A DNA stretch of 64,000 nt from Parelaphostrongylus tenuis (GCA_019055375.1 JAHQIW010007174.1:1-64000); one strand, 5' to 3'; positions 1-18,453 are shown, counted from the first letter of the stretch. Notes: generated by a model not told the origin, from the sequence alone. Numbers and translations are program-made.

Positions 1-3000
1 TTACACACCCTCCCGATGCATCGCCAAGTGCTATGAGATTTAGATATTTTCCGTACGACCAGCAAGAATGTAAGCTGACAATCTCTTCGTGGACGTCATC
101 GAAAAGTGATATCGACTATCAAGCCGAGTTCAGTAGCGTGAATCTGGACAATTTTATTCCCAACGAGGAGTGGATCGTAATCAGCTTTTATATAAAACGA
201 GTTGAGGTTCGTTATCAAACATCTGAGTGTATATACTGTGTTTCAAGATTTCAGTGGTTTATCTTCACAAAAAATTCAAATGGCAATTTTTTGAAAAGAA
301 AGATCGAAGGCACTTGTTGCAAGGCAATGCTTTGCTAATCAGCGAACAATCCTTTTTCAAACATATCTAGTTATATTCAGATAGCATTTCCCATATCTAG
401 AGCAGGTTCATTACGAAAATCAATCCAAATGTCTACCTACTAGAGAAAATCCGCTGATTAACTTCTTATTTAGGAAAGGTTATCGGTGTGCTGTCACACC
501 GTGAATAGTAGAAAATCGATCTGAGATTAGGCGTGATATATTTGTGATAATTGAAAACTTTACCTTTCTATTCCTTTGATTTTCAATTCGTCTGAAAAGC
601 TATTTATGTAAATGTTGTTATTTTTTCCATAGGTCTTGCAATTGCACCACTTGTGAGCAGTAGAAATTTGCAAGAAATCGACCATTGAAATCTTAGCAGC
701 CAGACTCTGGACTTTCTTTCGGTTTTCAGGAGAAATTTGTTTGCTGTCCAGAACCATGGGTACTACTTGAAGCTGTTCTGGTAGTACGTCGTAAGCCACT
801 CTATTACATTGTAAATTTGGTCATCCCCACATCGGTCATCACAATGGTTGCCGTCACCGGTTTCTTCACACCTGCGTCGACAAGTTCCGAGAGGTCGGCC
901 GATAACTCTTCATAAAGGAATCATTAGTATAGACGCTGATTCAATGTTTACGAGTCTGATGGCTTTATTGCCCTTTAGTCAACAATTATGCTTTTTTAGA
1001 TTGCTTCCCATAGCTTTATTCCTTCATGCTTTTATCAGCGTCAGTACTGCTAAGTTTTTCACAGTAATTGATTACAGCCGATTAATAAGCGTTATAATCA
1101 AAATCTTCCTACTGGGATAGACAAGTTTTCGTTTCTCTTTATATTCACATAGAACTTTTCTTGAGAGAGGTAAAAAAAATTGCATCAACTATATTTATTT
1201 GGTTCAGATAGAATATTGTGATTATTCAAAATCAAAGCATTTCAAAAGCACATCGATTATTCATGCCACTATCGATCGATTCCTTGAACAAATTGATATG
1301 CTTTTTAGACGTGAAAAACTTTCACTCGGTATCGACTCACTGCTGGCGATGTCGATTTTAATGATGATGGTTTCAGAACAAATGCCAACCACCAGTGATT
1401 ATGTTCCTCTTTTTGGTCAGTGCTTTCTTTAGTTAGGAAGCGTGGCGCAGTGCCATATCGCACTGCTTACAAGTTCGGGATCTATGGTTCATTCACAACT
1501 AGTGGGTGAATCAGATCTCTCAATTAATTACACGCAGAATTTATGACTTCAAACTACGTGATGACATATTTCAAGGCTATTGATCAGTATATCTGATAAT
1601 TATTTTTAAGCCAACATGTCATGTGGTCTTTTATGGGCAACTTATGGAGCCCGATACGTAGGGATCCCGAGAGGATTGGTTAAGATGAAGGGTACTGCCC
1701 GACAGATGAGGCTGTCAAGGCCGAAACACCTATATCGGGCTCTAAAGTTGCCCATAAAAGACCACATGTTATATGTTGGCTCAGGAATAATTATCAGATA
1801 TTTCAAATTTTCGGCGTGGTCTTGAAGGTACACTCGAAACGAACGGTATATAGTTGATCAGTGGCCACTCTTACCCTTGAATTTTATGGATAAGAGCGGT
1901 TTAATCTTTGCAAAAAAGGACGGATGAACACGCGCGCTTTTCGGTATTGAAATGTTCATAAGAATAAGAGTAAACAAAAGTGGCTAAAAGTTACCAAAAT
2001 ATAAAATTGCTCAAACTTATATTTAATACTTTTTCCAGCATAGACCAATCTTATCTATGGAATTTCAGGATGCTTGTTTCTTACTACCTTCCATTTTTCT
2101 GCGTAATGTCACAAACACACCAAACATTTCGTTGCATCTGATCGATCTCCTGCTCGACTGACTTGTTTAATGGCTTTTTCATTGTAATTTTTCCCAAAAT
2201 AACTAATGCTGTTGCCACCACCCACACTAAGATTTTTTACGTTTGAGCTTCTTTTTCCTTCGGGAATGCTCAAGGAAATTTGCAGAATCGTAGCTTATCT
2301 CCATAGCTTTCTCACCTCTGGTAATTTGTAAGGTGTCCTTGCATAAAATAGATTCTCACGGAGATCATATATCATTTAAAAGCCGCATTAATTTCCAGAT
2401 GGTCAAGCACAAATCAAATTCCCCTACACAGGAGAGAGACAAACACTTACGTGGTCGGACATTTAGCACACCAACTTTGTCCTTCTTGGGTTGACCCTCG
2501 TTCCATTCGAGAAATCTGTCGTATCCTTCAGCTTGAAAGTTTTGTGCCATGCGCATGAATCTCCACGCCCACACGGGTCTGGAGGGATTTTCACAAGGAA
2601 CTTCTCTATTGCGCGCATAATCTACGAACCCGATCATAATGGATACGGGCACGACTCTCAGCGCGCTACCCGGCAATGAACTCGCGCTACCTTCCCGGCG
2701 CTGGCAAACACTGGCACTGCGCCAATTTGACACCTGACGAGACGAAGTTGTTTTCATTTAGGTCTTTTCTACCTCACTATTATCATTGTGATATTCATCG
2801 GAACACTTTTTACTGCATTCATATTGAATGTTCATCTTCAAAAAGTCTATTCAAGACCTGTTTCGCCGTTGATTTCGTTTATATTCTTCAAAAAAGTGAG
2901 TGTTCTTTGTGCATTGTTTATTTGATAGTCCAGTTTTGTACTGATAGCTGACTAGCATTTGTTGAAAGTCCTTTAGATAGTCGTTTATCGGAGAAATTTC

Positions 3001-5963
3001 CATTTTAATGTAATTGAATAGTTGTTTTAATGATAATATTCAATCAAAATCATAAGATGGTTCAAAAGTCTTGCATACAATAAATCAGTGCCAGAAAAGC
3101 AGCACTTTCACACAATTGAAAAGAGGAACTGAAATTTTCGCAAAGGTTTGATCCGGGAATTTTGTCTAAAAAAGTGCAGGCGTCAAGTTTTTTTATAACT
3201 TTTAATCATATTATATCCTTGGTTACCCAGCAGCTGTTTCTTGTCCATGGCACTCGGTTTAAAGAAATAATTGGACAGCATTTTTATTGAATCTGACGGC
3301 AGTTAAAAGTACGAGTAAAACTAAAAATAAAATGATCAAATAGAAAGAATTTTGAAGTTCAAATAAGTTACGCAACAAAGTATTCTCAAGCATTATCGAA
3401 GTTTTCTGATATAGAGATACCGAGAGGAAAATTCACGAAAAATGATTAATTAGGTGGCGTCATGGCTTAAAATGTGTCCTCCAACGATGCTACATGAACT
3501 CTGGGAGGAAACTGGTGTACATTTTGCAAGACAAAAAGGCAATCGACTGGTCAGTGTCTGGTGATTTTTGATTTTAAAAGGATTCATTAGGTTATTATGT
3601 ACTTTACCTAGCTTCAATAGACTAAAATTGTTGCACAGAAAGCTGTAAGAATGCTGTCGAACGCTCCAAAAAGCGAACATCGATTCAACTTTCCATCAGC
3701 ACTGGCGACTGATCTTGCAAATCGACAACAAAATGAACCTAAGTCTGGCTAGATTTCTTCTATACCAATTTAAATTATAGATTTTGGTGATGTTTACTGA
3801 CTGATTTTCATTATTGATTGTTCTCAGAAGTGTTGAAGACGTAAAAAGATTGCGAAGTGAAAAAATACGGAGTGATTGGAAAAGAATTGCTAGGAAAGCT
3901 AGTGAGAAGAAACGAAAAGAACAGCTGAATGGTGGCGGAGACAGTAAGTAAAATTTCTGTTGCAATAAAAAAAATTTTCATGGCTTTTTTGAAACGAAAA
4001 AATAATGCTTTCTAATGAGTTACGAAAGTAAATGAAAAACAGAAAAAAATTATTACTACTATACAATTTTGTCGCTTTTGTAGCAGGCTGATTTTTGGAG
4101 ACGGCTTTTTAATAAGCAACGCAATGATAAGGAAACGTTTTCTGATCACAAATAGCATTTCGCGTATTTTCTAAAACCAACCCAAATCTTTCCTTTCAGA
4201 ACGAGTTTAGCGCAGTGATAACAGGTGTGCTGCGATACATACACAATTAATCGAAATATCTAGTATTCTAACTGCTTTTTTCGCATTGTTATGATGTTTC
4301 GTATATACCTAAGAGAATTGAGTGGTGAGCAAAAACACGGCCTCAGGCGGGAATCGAAGCCGCGTTTCATCCATACCGGAGACACAGGCTTTACCATTAC
4401 ACCCCCGTCCCCGGTATGGATGAAACGCGGGTTCGATTTTCGCCTGAGGTCGTATTTTTGCTCATCACTCAATTCTCATAGGTATATACACAATCAACCG
4501 TTGGTTCAGTCCAACTCCTCGGGCTCAAAAAGCTCTCCGGCCCTCCGGAATCGACATAGTGGTACCAAACTTCTCTGATAGGATGGAAAACGGTTTTAGC
4601 TTGTTGAGATATCAACTCAATCACTGCATAATTGATGATATCGAATGAATGGCTCTTTCTGTTTAAGTATTGATCAAAACCAAATTTTTAACTTTTGTCC
4701 CTAATCGAACTTTTTTGAGACATTATTCTAGTCATTTTCAATCAGTGTGTTTTCCGAGCCAGTACACTGACTTACGGATACACTGTAAAGACCCGATGTT
4801 TACGGATGAAGAGCTACAATGTACATCAACGCATTCAGTCCTACCTTCGCAGTAAACCAGTCACATAAGGACAAACGTTCAATCGATCTAGACATGATCG
4901 TGGTTACTTATAGTTACCAATTGCGGAAACCCTGGAGAGAGTCAAAACTTCGTACGAAAATTTCGACAAGCAGCATGTCAGCAAAGTAAAATAGAGATTT
5001 TACGGTGTTCTCAAGATCCTGCTCATATGAGAGATGTTGAACAGACTGGTGTCTTTCCACTGGCCATAGTATATTATGTTCAGGTGACAAACAGGCAATA
5101 GAAGGCGGAGTACGAGATTATAGTAACCTAACAGTGCTAGCAGAGTCTAGCAAATTACTCGTGACTATACCATTTATGAAAGAGCTACTGAGCTGCTCAT
5201 GAATAAAATCTTGCCAAAAACAACAAAGTTGGAAGACGCTAAATGAAACAAAGTTTTGTTGAAGTTCATTGATCAAATTTGGCGCGAACCACGACGGCGC
5301 TAGATTGTTGCGGAAGACAGATGAAAAAGCTAGATTAATCACTTGGATTTCAGCTTTCTTATTCATTGACAATAGTTGTTCACCTTTACAAAAGATGTCG
5401 TAGGAATTTTGACTCCCTTCTTCTTCTGAATCCTATAACACGACAGGACGACCAAGATTTAGAGTTAACTCAGATATAACTTTTTTCAGCCAACCAGTCT
5501 AGCCAAAGAGACGATCCTGGACAGCTTATGCAATATATCCCAGCTCTAAGTTCCACCGAGAATAGCGTGTTGGAGAATAAGCTAAAAAGAAGGTAAGTGT
5601 AAGATTGCATAATAGTATGGCAGTAAAATCATGATGAACATCAGCTTTAATATACTGCCTCGTTTATTTCCTGGTATTGATGCTTAGAAAAGCAGTCATA
5701 GCAAAAACTGGCTCAGAAGCTACGTTAAGAACTAACCGATTGCGCTTAAAACTTTTGAATTTAGCTTCAGATTCCAAGATTTTGTTCTATTTTACAGATA
5801 TGCACTTGAGTGGGAATATTTGGCAACGGTGTTGGATCGACTAAATCTGATTGTCTTCTCATTGATTGTTTCTCTTGTCACATTTCTTATGATTTCGGTT
5901 GGCGAAGCAATGCATTTTTCTTATGAATTCTCATCAGATCCAACTCAAGCGACGTATCCGTAG
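1..5963 (+). CDS. Nicotinic acetylcholine receptor-like Cys-loop channel subunit, 5' end outside window
   Basis: Exons rebuilt by splice phase: <1-206, 730-893, 1309-1415, 2762-2895, 3639-3742, 3828-3943, 5490-5592, 5798-5963 (stop TAG). All junctions keep frame; the first exon reads from base 3. Order of domains: Cys-loop region (RYFPYDQQEC), loop F-like NEEW, loop C with vicinal cysteines (FVCCPEPW), pre-M1 RRKPLYY and M1, M2 starting REKLSLGID, M3 (LFYLTIIIVIFIGTLF), a short basic M3-M4 loop, and M4 after EWEYLATVLDR. The vicinal Cys pair marks an alpha-type subunit. Glu before Lys at the start of M2 is the cation-selective signature. The product should be a plasma-membrane ligand-gated cation channel subunit acting in a pentamer. 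Oddities: the first Cys of the Cys-loop reads Ser, and M2 position 6' is Asp. The exact subunit class (DEG-3-like or other) is not determined. An ATG at 33 is internal, not the start. Confidence 0.9.
1587..1850 (+). repeat. Palindromic repeat with embedded hammerhead ribozyme, family B
   Basis: Lies in the intron between the M2 and M3 exons of the channel gene. The outer arms near 1611-1660 and 1735-1785 are inverted copies (TGTGGTCTTTTATGGGCAAC pairs with GTTGCCCATAAAAGACCACA). The stretch after the ribozyme, ending in ACACTCGAAACGAACGG, is shared with the repeat at 18690-19440. Confidence 0.7.
1697..1740 (+). ncRNA. Hammerhead ribozyme motif, one core base changed
   Basis: Stem I GCCCGA (1697-1702) pairs perfectly with TCGGGC (1735-1740). 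The core is CAGATGA instead of CTGANGA, so the normally fixed U4 is A. Stem II spans 1710-1722, followed by GAAAC, a short stem III loop and an ATA triplet. Stem III has lost one of its two pairs. The layout is that of a type I hammerhead, but this copy is probably inactive. Confidence 0.65.
2365..2720 (-). CDS. Unrecognised ORF inside channel-gene intron
   Basis: A minus-strand open frame of up to 130 codons lies within the intron between the M2 and M3 exons. The stretch around 2460-2680 is richer in G+C than its surroundings and reads like protein (PSRPVWAWRFMRM, then YDRFLEWNEGQPKKDK). A possible splice donor (CGACCAC|GTAAGTG) follows near 2452. I do not recognise a family. It could be an exon of a nested gene, a transposon remnant or chance. 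Confidence 0.3.
4268..4491. repeat. Head-to-head pair of tRNA-derived SINE copies forming a long hairpin
   Basis: Two copies of a tRNA-like SINE (family 2) lie in opposite orientation. The arms at 4301-4375 and about 4410-4491 are nearly perfect inverted complements. Each carries the B-box-like GGTTCGATT element and the CCGGTATGGATGAAACGCG block. It sits in an intron of the channel gene. The left copy continues to its SINE tail near 4268. Confidence 0.75.
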
Positions 5964-6640
5964 CCGACTCGTGCAGTACTGTGCTCTGTGAGACATCGAT
6001 ATTATTATCTTTATTAAGAACTGTATCTCATATCTCATGGCTTTTTTTGTATTGACAGCAAGTATCGCAGTTGTTAAACCTTTATGAATTTAGTCAGAAT
6101 TTTTGTGCAGGTTTTCAATGTTCAGCTTCAATTTTTCATATTTGAGCCCATAGTAGTACTATTGAAGTTAAGAGCCGCTGTATTATAAACGTTTATTGCA
6201 AGTTAAATCGCTGATATCACTCAGTAATCATACAAGTGTTGACTTTCCGCTCTCCAAATCTTCCAAAAGCATTTCCAGAAGTGACCTAATTCCTGAAAAC
6301 TTCCTCGACAACTAGTTTTGCCAGTTTTTTTCACAGTGTTGATAGCAGTTTAGTAGGAGACTATGTAAAAAGACTCATTTCCTTTTAAGCAATCAAGGCC
6401 GCCTGTGTCCTTAGCGCACTTCGTCGAATCATTAACAAAATGCTCTGCGATTTCATGCTACTTTTCCGTTTTACATGTTTAACTTCTGAAGATATCTCTA
6501 TGCTGTCTCCTTGTATTCAAACACTGCAGAAGACATAGCTCGCCGCTCCGCAAAATGCACTTCTAGACTTTAGTTGTTTGACTGTTAGGAAACTATCAGG
6601 ATTGGGTCAACGAAGCTGAACGGACCAAAGTTATATATCC
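5964..6640. other. Intergenic, nothing recognised
   Basis: Downstream of the channel gene stop. AT-rich sequence without a recognisable gene or repeat; I see no strong AATAAA close behind the stop. Confidence 0.5.
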
Positions 6641-6840
6641 GAGCGCTGGACCTCAAGCGGGAATCGAACCCGCATTTCCTCGTTTCTGTGGGCGCGTGCT
6701 GACCATCTGCACTGTCGACGCTCCTTTTTGCCGTCACTCCTTTTTCGACACAAGGTGTCAATCTGTCAGCAACGCCCATCCCCGGAAAGGGTTGGAATGC
6801 GAATTTGATTCCCGTCTGACGTTCAAAGTTTTGCATATCT
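6640..6840 (-). repeat. tRNA-derived repeat, degenerate, with a second fragment
   Basis: 6645-6730 reads on the minus strand as a tRNA-like SINE head, with the inverted B-box string GGGAATCGAACCCGC. A second, plus-strand fragment (6765-6840) has CCCCGGAAAGGG followed by TTTGATTCCCGTCTGA and a SINE-like tail. Confidence 0.6.
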
Positions 6841-7032
6841 GTTAGTATTATTGAATGTTTACGTGTAACATCATAATACCTCTAAAAAGTGGTTAAATGG
6901 GAAGAATTTTAGTTGGTTATAGATCATCCAAACTGTAATTCTGTTAATCAAGAAAAGAATGGAGAGCAGGATTCATGATGACGACGTCGCTGCCAAACAG
7001 TTTTGCTAATAATGACGCTTCGAATGCTAATA

Positions 7033-7775
7033 TCAGGTCTCCAACTAAGTTTCCGAACTTGATCCAAAAATTCAAAAATTTATTTTTCCCAGGTAATCGA
7101 AAGCACCTAACAACATTAATTAAAGTATTCTCCGTCTGCCTGGATGCTCCTGATCTTCTTCAAGGCCGAGTGTCGTCCAAATTAGTAGTTATCGCCAGGT
7201 CAGCAAGGAACACCAACATCGAGACCAAATCGAGTTGTGGCCAAAAGCAATGTTGATCATTTTCTGGGACCAAAGTAGGCCGATTCATTGGGACTTGTTG
7301 CAAGCCGGCCAGACCATCAACGCTGAGAGATACTGTCAACAAATGGACCGTTGCAATCAAGAAATTCCACGTCACCGCCGTCGTCAAGTCATTTTGCTTC
7401 AGGGCAATGCAAAGCCACACGTTGCCATGAAAACAGGATGAAATCGACCGATTTGGGCTGGGAGCACTTGGATCATCCACCGTATTCGCTGCATCTGTCT
7501 TCGTCCGATTTTCATCTCTTCAGATCATTGTAGCACTGTTGGACAAAAAGAAGCGTTTTGAGACATCAATCGTTTGCGTCGAGAATTGACTGGTTGGTTT
7601 GCACCAAAAAATAATGATTTTTAAGAGCGCGGAATGATTTGTTGTCGGAGCGTTGGCAGAACTGCATCCAGGCAGACGGAAAATACTTCAATTAATGTCA
7701 TTTGATACTTTAGATTACTTGGAAAAAAATTTTTAGATTTTTGGATCAGCTTCGCAAAGTTAGGTGGATACCTAA
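7033..7775 (+). mobile_element. mariner-family DNA transposon, internally deleted
   Basis: Bounded by TA duplications (7031-7032 and 7776-7777). The terminal inverted repeats are over 90 bp, start TYAGGTMTCC, and include a matching CTCCGTCTGCCTGGATG / CATCCAGGCAGACGGA pair. At 743 bp it is about half the usual 1.3 kb of an autonomous mariner. The interior keeps a broken transposase segment. Confidence 0.88.
7145..7640 (+). pseudogene. mariner transposase remnant
   Basis: Several frames together give mariner catalytic-domain blocks: LLQAGQTINAERYCQQMDR, then LLQGNAKPHVA (the functional family has DNA-PH here), then GWEHLDHPPYSLHLSSSDFH (family HPPYSPDLxPSDYHLF). Stops and frameshifts separate the blocks, and the N-terminal helix-turn-helix part is missing. 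It cannot encode an active enzyme. Confidence 0.88.
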
Positions 7776-7777
7776 TA

Positions 7778-9100
7778 ATCGATGACGGTTGATCACTCCT
7801 ACTTTTCGCATATTAGTTATTCTCATTTAAATCTGGCTTGAAGAACATACAGAATTCACAGAGATAAATGAAACAAATTATAATATTGAAGAATTAATGT
7901 ATGCGAACGCGGGACCTGCAGTATATTCCGGTCAACAAATATTATTACAGATACTGAAATTGTTATTACTATCAGTACAATCGTTAACACTACTCTCAGA
8001 TTAAAGAAACAATTCGTTGGCTTCGATTTTATGATATTACGCATTTCTGGACAAATACAACATAGTATTTATGTTTAGGCGCGAGAAATTAGCATACTAA
8101 AGAATGACAATAAATATAAGAGCAGAAAGATTTGCAGTATATAATCTCAACTCCAAAATAACATTGAAACAAATCAAAAGGGAAATATCACCTTTGACGA
8201 CTAGCTTGATATCAAAAGTGGTATTCAGATGAAGAATATTTGCAACATTCTTTTCACTAAGGATTTTAGAATATCTAGTTTCTGAGGCTAGCTAGCTGCT
8301 CAAACTTCACTCTAGGAATCTTTGGTACAGAGCTTTTCTATAGATCATGAGCTACGGGAAGCTACCATTAAAATCACTCCTAATTTTCACACTAGCTGAT
8401 AAATAAACCAGTGAAACAAATGCGTATGGATCGACAGAATATTTCTTGGATGTGCTCTCAGTTTTGGAAAATAATACCAAATTTTTGTATGCAAGTATCC
8501 GTCCTGAAATTGTTAAGCTGGAATTGATTAACAAGCATCTTAAGGGTTTCGAACGTTCTCCATTGTTCGTTAGAGGGGTCCAGTATACTGACAACTGTTG
8601 TAGTTGGTGTTGAGCGGTAATGTCCCATGAAATGAAGTGTTTAATGACGAGCTTAGTCCATCCATTAGTTTTAGTTTGTCTTGTTGTTGTAGAGACTGGT
8701 TGAGTGATGACGGCAATGCTTGTGTTGCGCTATAAAGAAGTCGATATCATCAACTGATTGAATTTAGTAGACGCTCAAGACTGAGTTGCATTTCTGGCTA
8801 TTTATTCACCTAGTGAAATTTTTCAAGTGACAAGAGCTTTGCGTGAGACAGAACAGGCTCTCATTTGCTTCGACTTTACAATCAGTAAGCGTTTATACAT
8901 AAGGTTTTGTATAGTTAGGCTAACTACGATGATAGCTGGCGTCGATTATGATATGCTGCAACTCAAGCGAAATTTGCAACGTGCTGCTTTTATGTCATGG
9001 ACTGGGTTCACCACTATGTCTTTCCAAAAGACATGATACTATGCCTTTGTAAATGAAAACTAGCCAGTAAATAAAGGACAAGGAATGAAGTTTTGAGGTA
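7778..9100. other. Intergenic, one short unassigned open frame
   Basis: No confident gene. The plus strand is open from about 8404 to 8613 without a start codon (reads FLDVLSVLENN then LKGFERSPLFVRGV). I do not recognise it and it has no clear splice sites. Confidence 0.4.
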
Positions 9101-9104
9101 GTCC

Positions 9105-9365
9105 CATCCTTCAGGGATTCGTTCTGTATTCGTCTCCAATTTCTAGTTTCGTTTGAGGTCATTGAATGCATATTTGGCCTTTATAATGACTTGCAGCAGC
9201 CAACCGTTGCATGAAGTCAGTGCTGCCATCCTCCCAGAGGAGTCTGATACGATTTTGCCGGACTCAGAGGGATGGAAGGCTTGCTGAACCATGGTCGATA
9301 TCAAAACATCTACCATGTGTACGAGCAAGGCACCTCTGACCTCAATGCCACATACACTACCAGTA
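9105..9365 (-). repeat. SINE family 1, minus strand
   Basis: Body of the SINE seen complete at 61500-61805: the inverse of the GCATTCAATCACCTCAAACGA block, then the AGTCAGTGCTGCCATCCTCC block, then a tRNA-like head with GCACCTCTGACC near 9330. Diverged. Confidence 0.75.
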
Positions 9366-9633
9366 AATATAAAGTTAAAATTGTGATCTGCTTCTACCTA
9401 ACCTAAGTTTCATGCCACTTTGTACTGCACAGTTTCAATCCACTGGTAAATGATTGCTGACAATAACCGACTAGGTTAGAACACAGCGTTAGAAAAATAC
9501 AGAACGAGTGCATGGATGGTACCGTGCGAGCGCGCCCTGTATTGGATGACATGATTGTGGTTTGGAGTCCATGACACAACATTAGGTCTGAAGTTGTGCT
9601 TGTATGTCAGCATCTCTGTGGCTGTATTTTGAA

Positions 9634-16194
<6,561 letters not shown>

Positions 16195-18200
16195 AAGCCT
16201 AGTGGTGGCTTATAAGTGAACAGATTAATAGTCAAGAAATTGATCCCAATGAGGATTTCGACGTAGAACACGGCGTGGCTTATTGTGGCTTACGAGGCCT
16301 TGGAGCCTCAAGCGGTGCACGGTAGATGGGCGGTGCCATTTTATGAATACCGTATGCTTTGATGAGAAAGCCACGCCCTTGTCGGCGAATGATGGACGGG
16401 GGGATTACGAACGTCGAAATGGCAAAACAATCTTCTGGAAGTGCTTTTCTTGATTTCATGATATATGGTCCAACAGCAATGATTCTTCTAATCCTGTTTT
16501 GTTAAATAGTATAGTCGATGGGAAGGGCGTCGGTGGTTTCAGTTAAAAGTCTACTGATCCGTTGATCGACGACGATAGCAGTATCCAGCTTCTGCTGATG
16601 GTTTACAGTATCGCTGTGGTTGGCTAATGTGGCGATTTGATGTAAGCAGTGCGGGATTTATCTGTCAGAAGGGTTATCGACCTCACAAAGTGCTCAATCT
16701 CTATCTAGAAGGACGGACAACATAAAATCCATGACATAAGACACGATAATGCTCGTGGTTAGTTTGATCCTAGAAGTAGTGTAAAGAATAAAAGTCCTCC
16801 ATAGAGGTGATAGTCTTCGCCATTTCTTAAGCCACTTCAAGCCACTAAATGACTCTGATACGCGATACGGATGATTGAATCTTAGTGGTACCTAGTCGAG
16901 AAACTCTTTTTTCAAGTGATTATATAGATACAAATGTTGACAATTATAACCTATAAAAATAGTAAAGAACAAGTCACAAATGACTTTGTATCTGTTGGAA
17001 TGCAGTGAAAAATTTCTGACGATCCTCTATGGTTTTACATACTAATAAAATAAACAATCGAGACTTCATAACGAAATAGTTCTCTGATGTCCAAATGCAT
17101 TGTTTTTATCCGACCAGAACTTATTAGTATTCATTCATTTATCTCCATTGCTTTGAATATTCCGATTCTGTTCATTTGCTTAGATACACTAAAACTTTAA
17201 ACTAATGATTCAATTGCTTGACACTTTTTCTTAAAGACATAACAATCCTTTGACATTCATGTGAATCTCTGTGATCCAGAATTTGAGCACTTCATTTAAT
17301 TGTTTCCAGAAATATTCTCCTTTGACACGATAGGCATTTGCGTAAATTGATGTTAGAATAAGTAACATTCTATCAGCCTGGAGTTGTTACCTATTTCTAT
17401 CAAAATATTGCTTCCACCCTTTGAACATCGTAATTTCTTAGGCAAAGTGAATTGTTACGTTCAAAAAAAAAAAAAAAAACTCTGCAGACTGCTTAAGAAA
17501 AAGCAATCTAGGGAACCAAAATAATAACCTGTTTTCTCTGCAATATAGAATATTTCCTGACATTCTCATACATTCGGAAGCATGTCTCAGTAATAAAGAA
17601 TAAAGCAATAATGTTAATGTATCTTTGAAGAGAGCGTAAATTGTTCAATTGAACTCCTAGCCTTGTAGAGATGGTGAGTGAATGAACATCTGCTCTATAC
17701 ACTGACGTATGGTGGCCCACCAATGATTCAAGTCGCTGCTGCTTTATTCCAAGATAAGTCTGGGACCACTGTGCTGATTCCACAAACATGGAGGGCTTGG
17801 CAAGTCTTGAGAATGAGATCAAGCAAAAGACCGCGTACGTGACACATCGGATTACTGCGCCACACGAATTCTGAAAATGTGGTGTTCCTAACAATGTACA
17901 CTTCTGCCAATATGTCTTAGTTTCTATCACAATCGTTACTTAATCGTCGTTTAGTTTTTCACTCGAATCGATTTGAAGATTGAGAAAGCCGACGTGGCAA
18001 GGAGCAACAAATTCTGTAGACATGACTCGAATCAGTGCACTCCTGAGGACGACGATCTACTTGAAATATCATCACGATCAATAAATTCTTAGTACCACTT
18101 TCTACCAAGCTTATCGATAAAGTAAAAGTTTTAAACTGAATGTTCAGATCTTTAATTGTTCGGATCGTTCAGAAATCCTAGGTGTTGTTCAATTCAATCT
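16195..18200. other. unc-30 upstream region
   Basis: Likely holds the unc-30 promoter. 16260-16400 is G+C-rich against its background. A run of 18 A lies near 17463-17480. No gene recognised; the minus-strand open frame at 17930-17508 has no family motif. Confidence 0.5.
16489..16494 (+). promoter_or_regulatory. Candidate UNC-30/Pitx binding site TAATCC
   Basis: TAATCC, the consensus core for Lys50 homeodomains, lies about 295 bases upstream of the unc-30 start codon. It could serve autoregulation. A six-base match is expected by chance about once per few kb on two strands, so support is weak. Confidence 0.3.
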
Positions 18201-18225
18201 CCTAGACTATTTAGCTACACAAACG

Positions 18226-18453
18226 ATGATTAGAAGCTATAAGCAAATCGACCACTCCACCAATGTGGTGATTCGCCCGCCCTTTGATTTTAAGACATTT
18301 TCCAGACGACTGAATCGCAAACGAATCACCCCATATGCCAGTCGTAAGAGATTACGTAAGCGCCTGACCGCGCGCGACATTCTACCGCATGAGGAAGGCG
18401 TCAACGTCGACCAGTTTAACTCATTTATATTAGGGACAATCGGAAAATGGTGA
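18226..18453 (+). CDS. Unassigned small basic ORF
   Basis: 75 codons from ATG, rich in Arg/Lys (FKTFSRRLNRKR, then SRKRLRKRLTARD), and more G+C-rich than flanking DNA. No splice or family evidence. It may be a real small exon, a conserved regulatory patch or chance. Confidence 0.22.
   Translation: MIRSYKQIDHSTNVVIRPPFDFKTFSRRLNRKRITPYASRKRLRKRLTARDILPHEEGVNVDQFNSFILGTIGKW

Noticed and set aside
33..338. Stand-alone 101-codon protein starting at 33
   Set aside because: The ATG is internal to a receptor exon and the frame after 206 is intron sequence.
17508..17930. 140-codon minus-strand ORF
   Set aside because: No family motif, low-complexity-like composition, no supporting splice sites; an overlapping frame is open as well, so chance is more likely.
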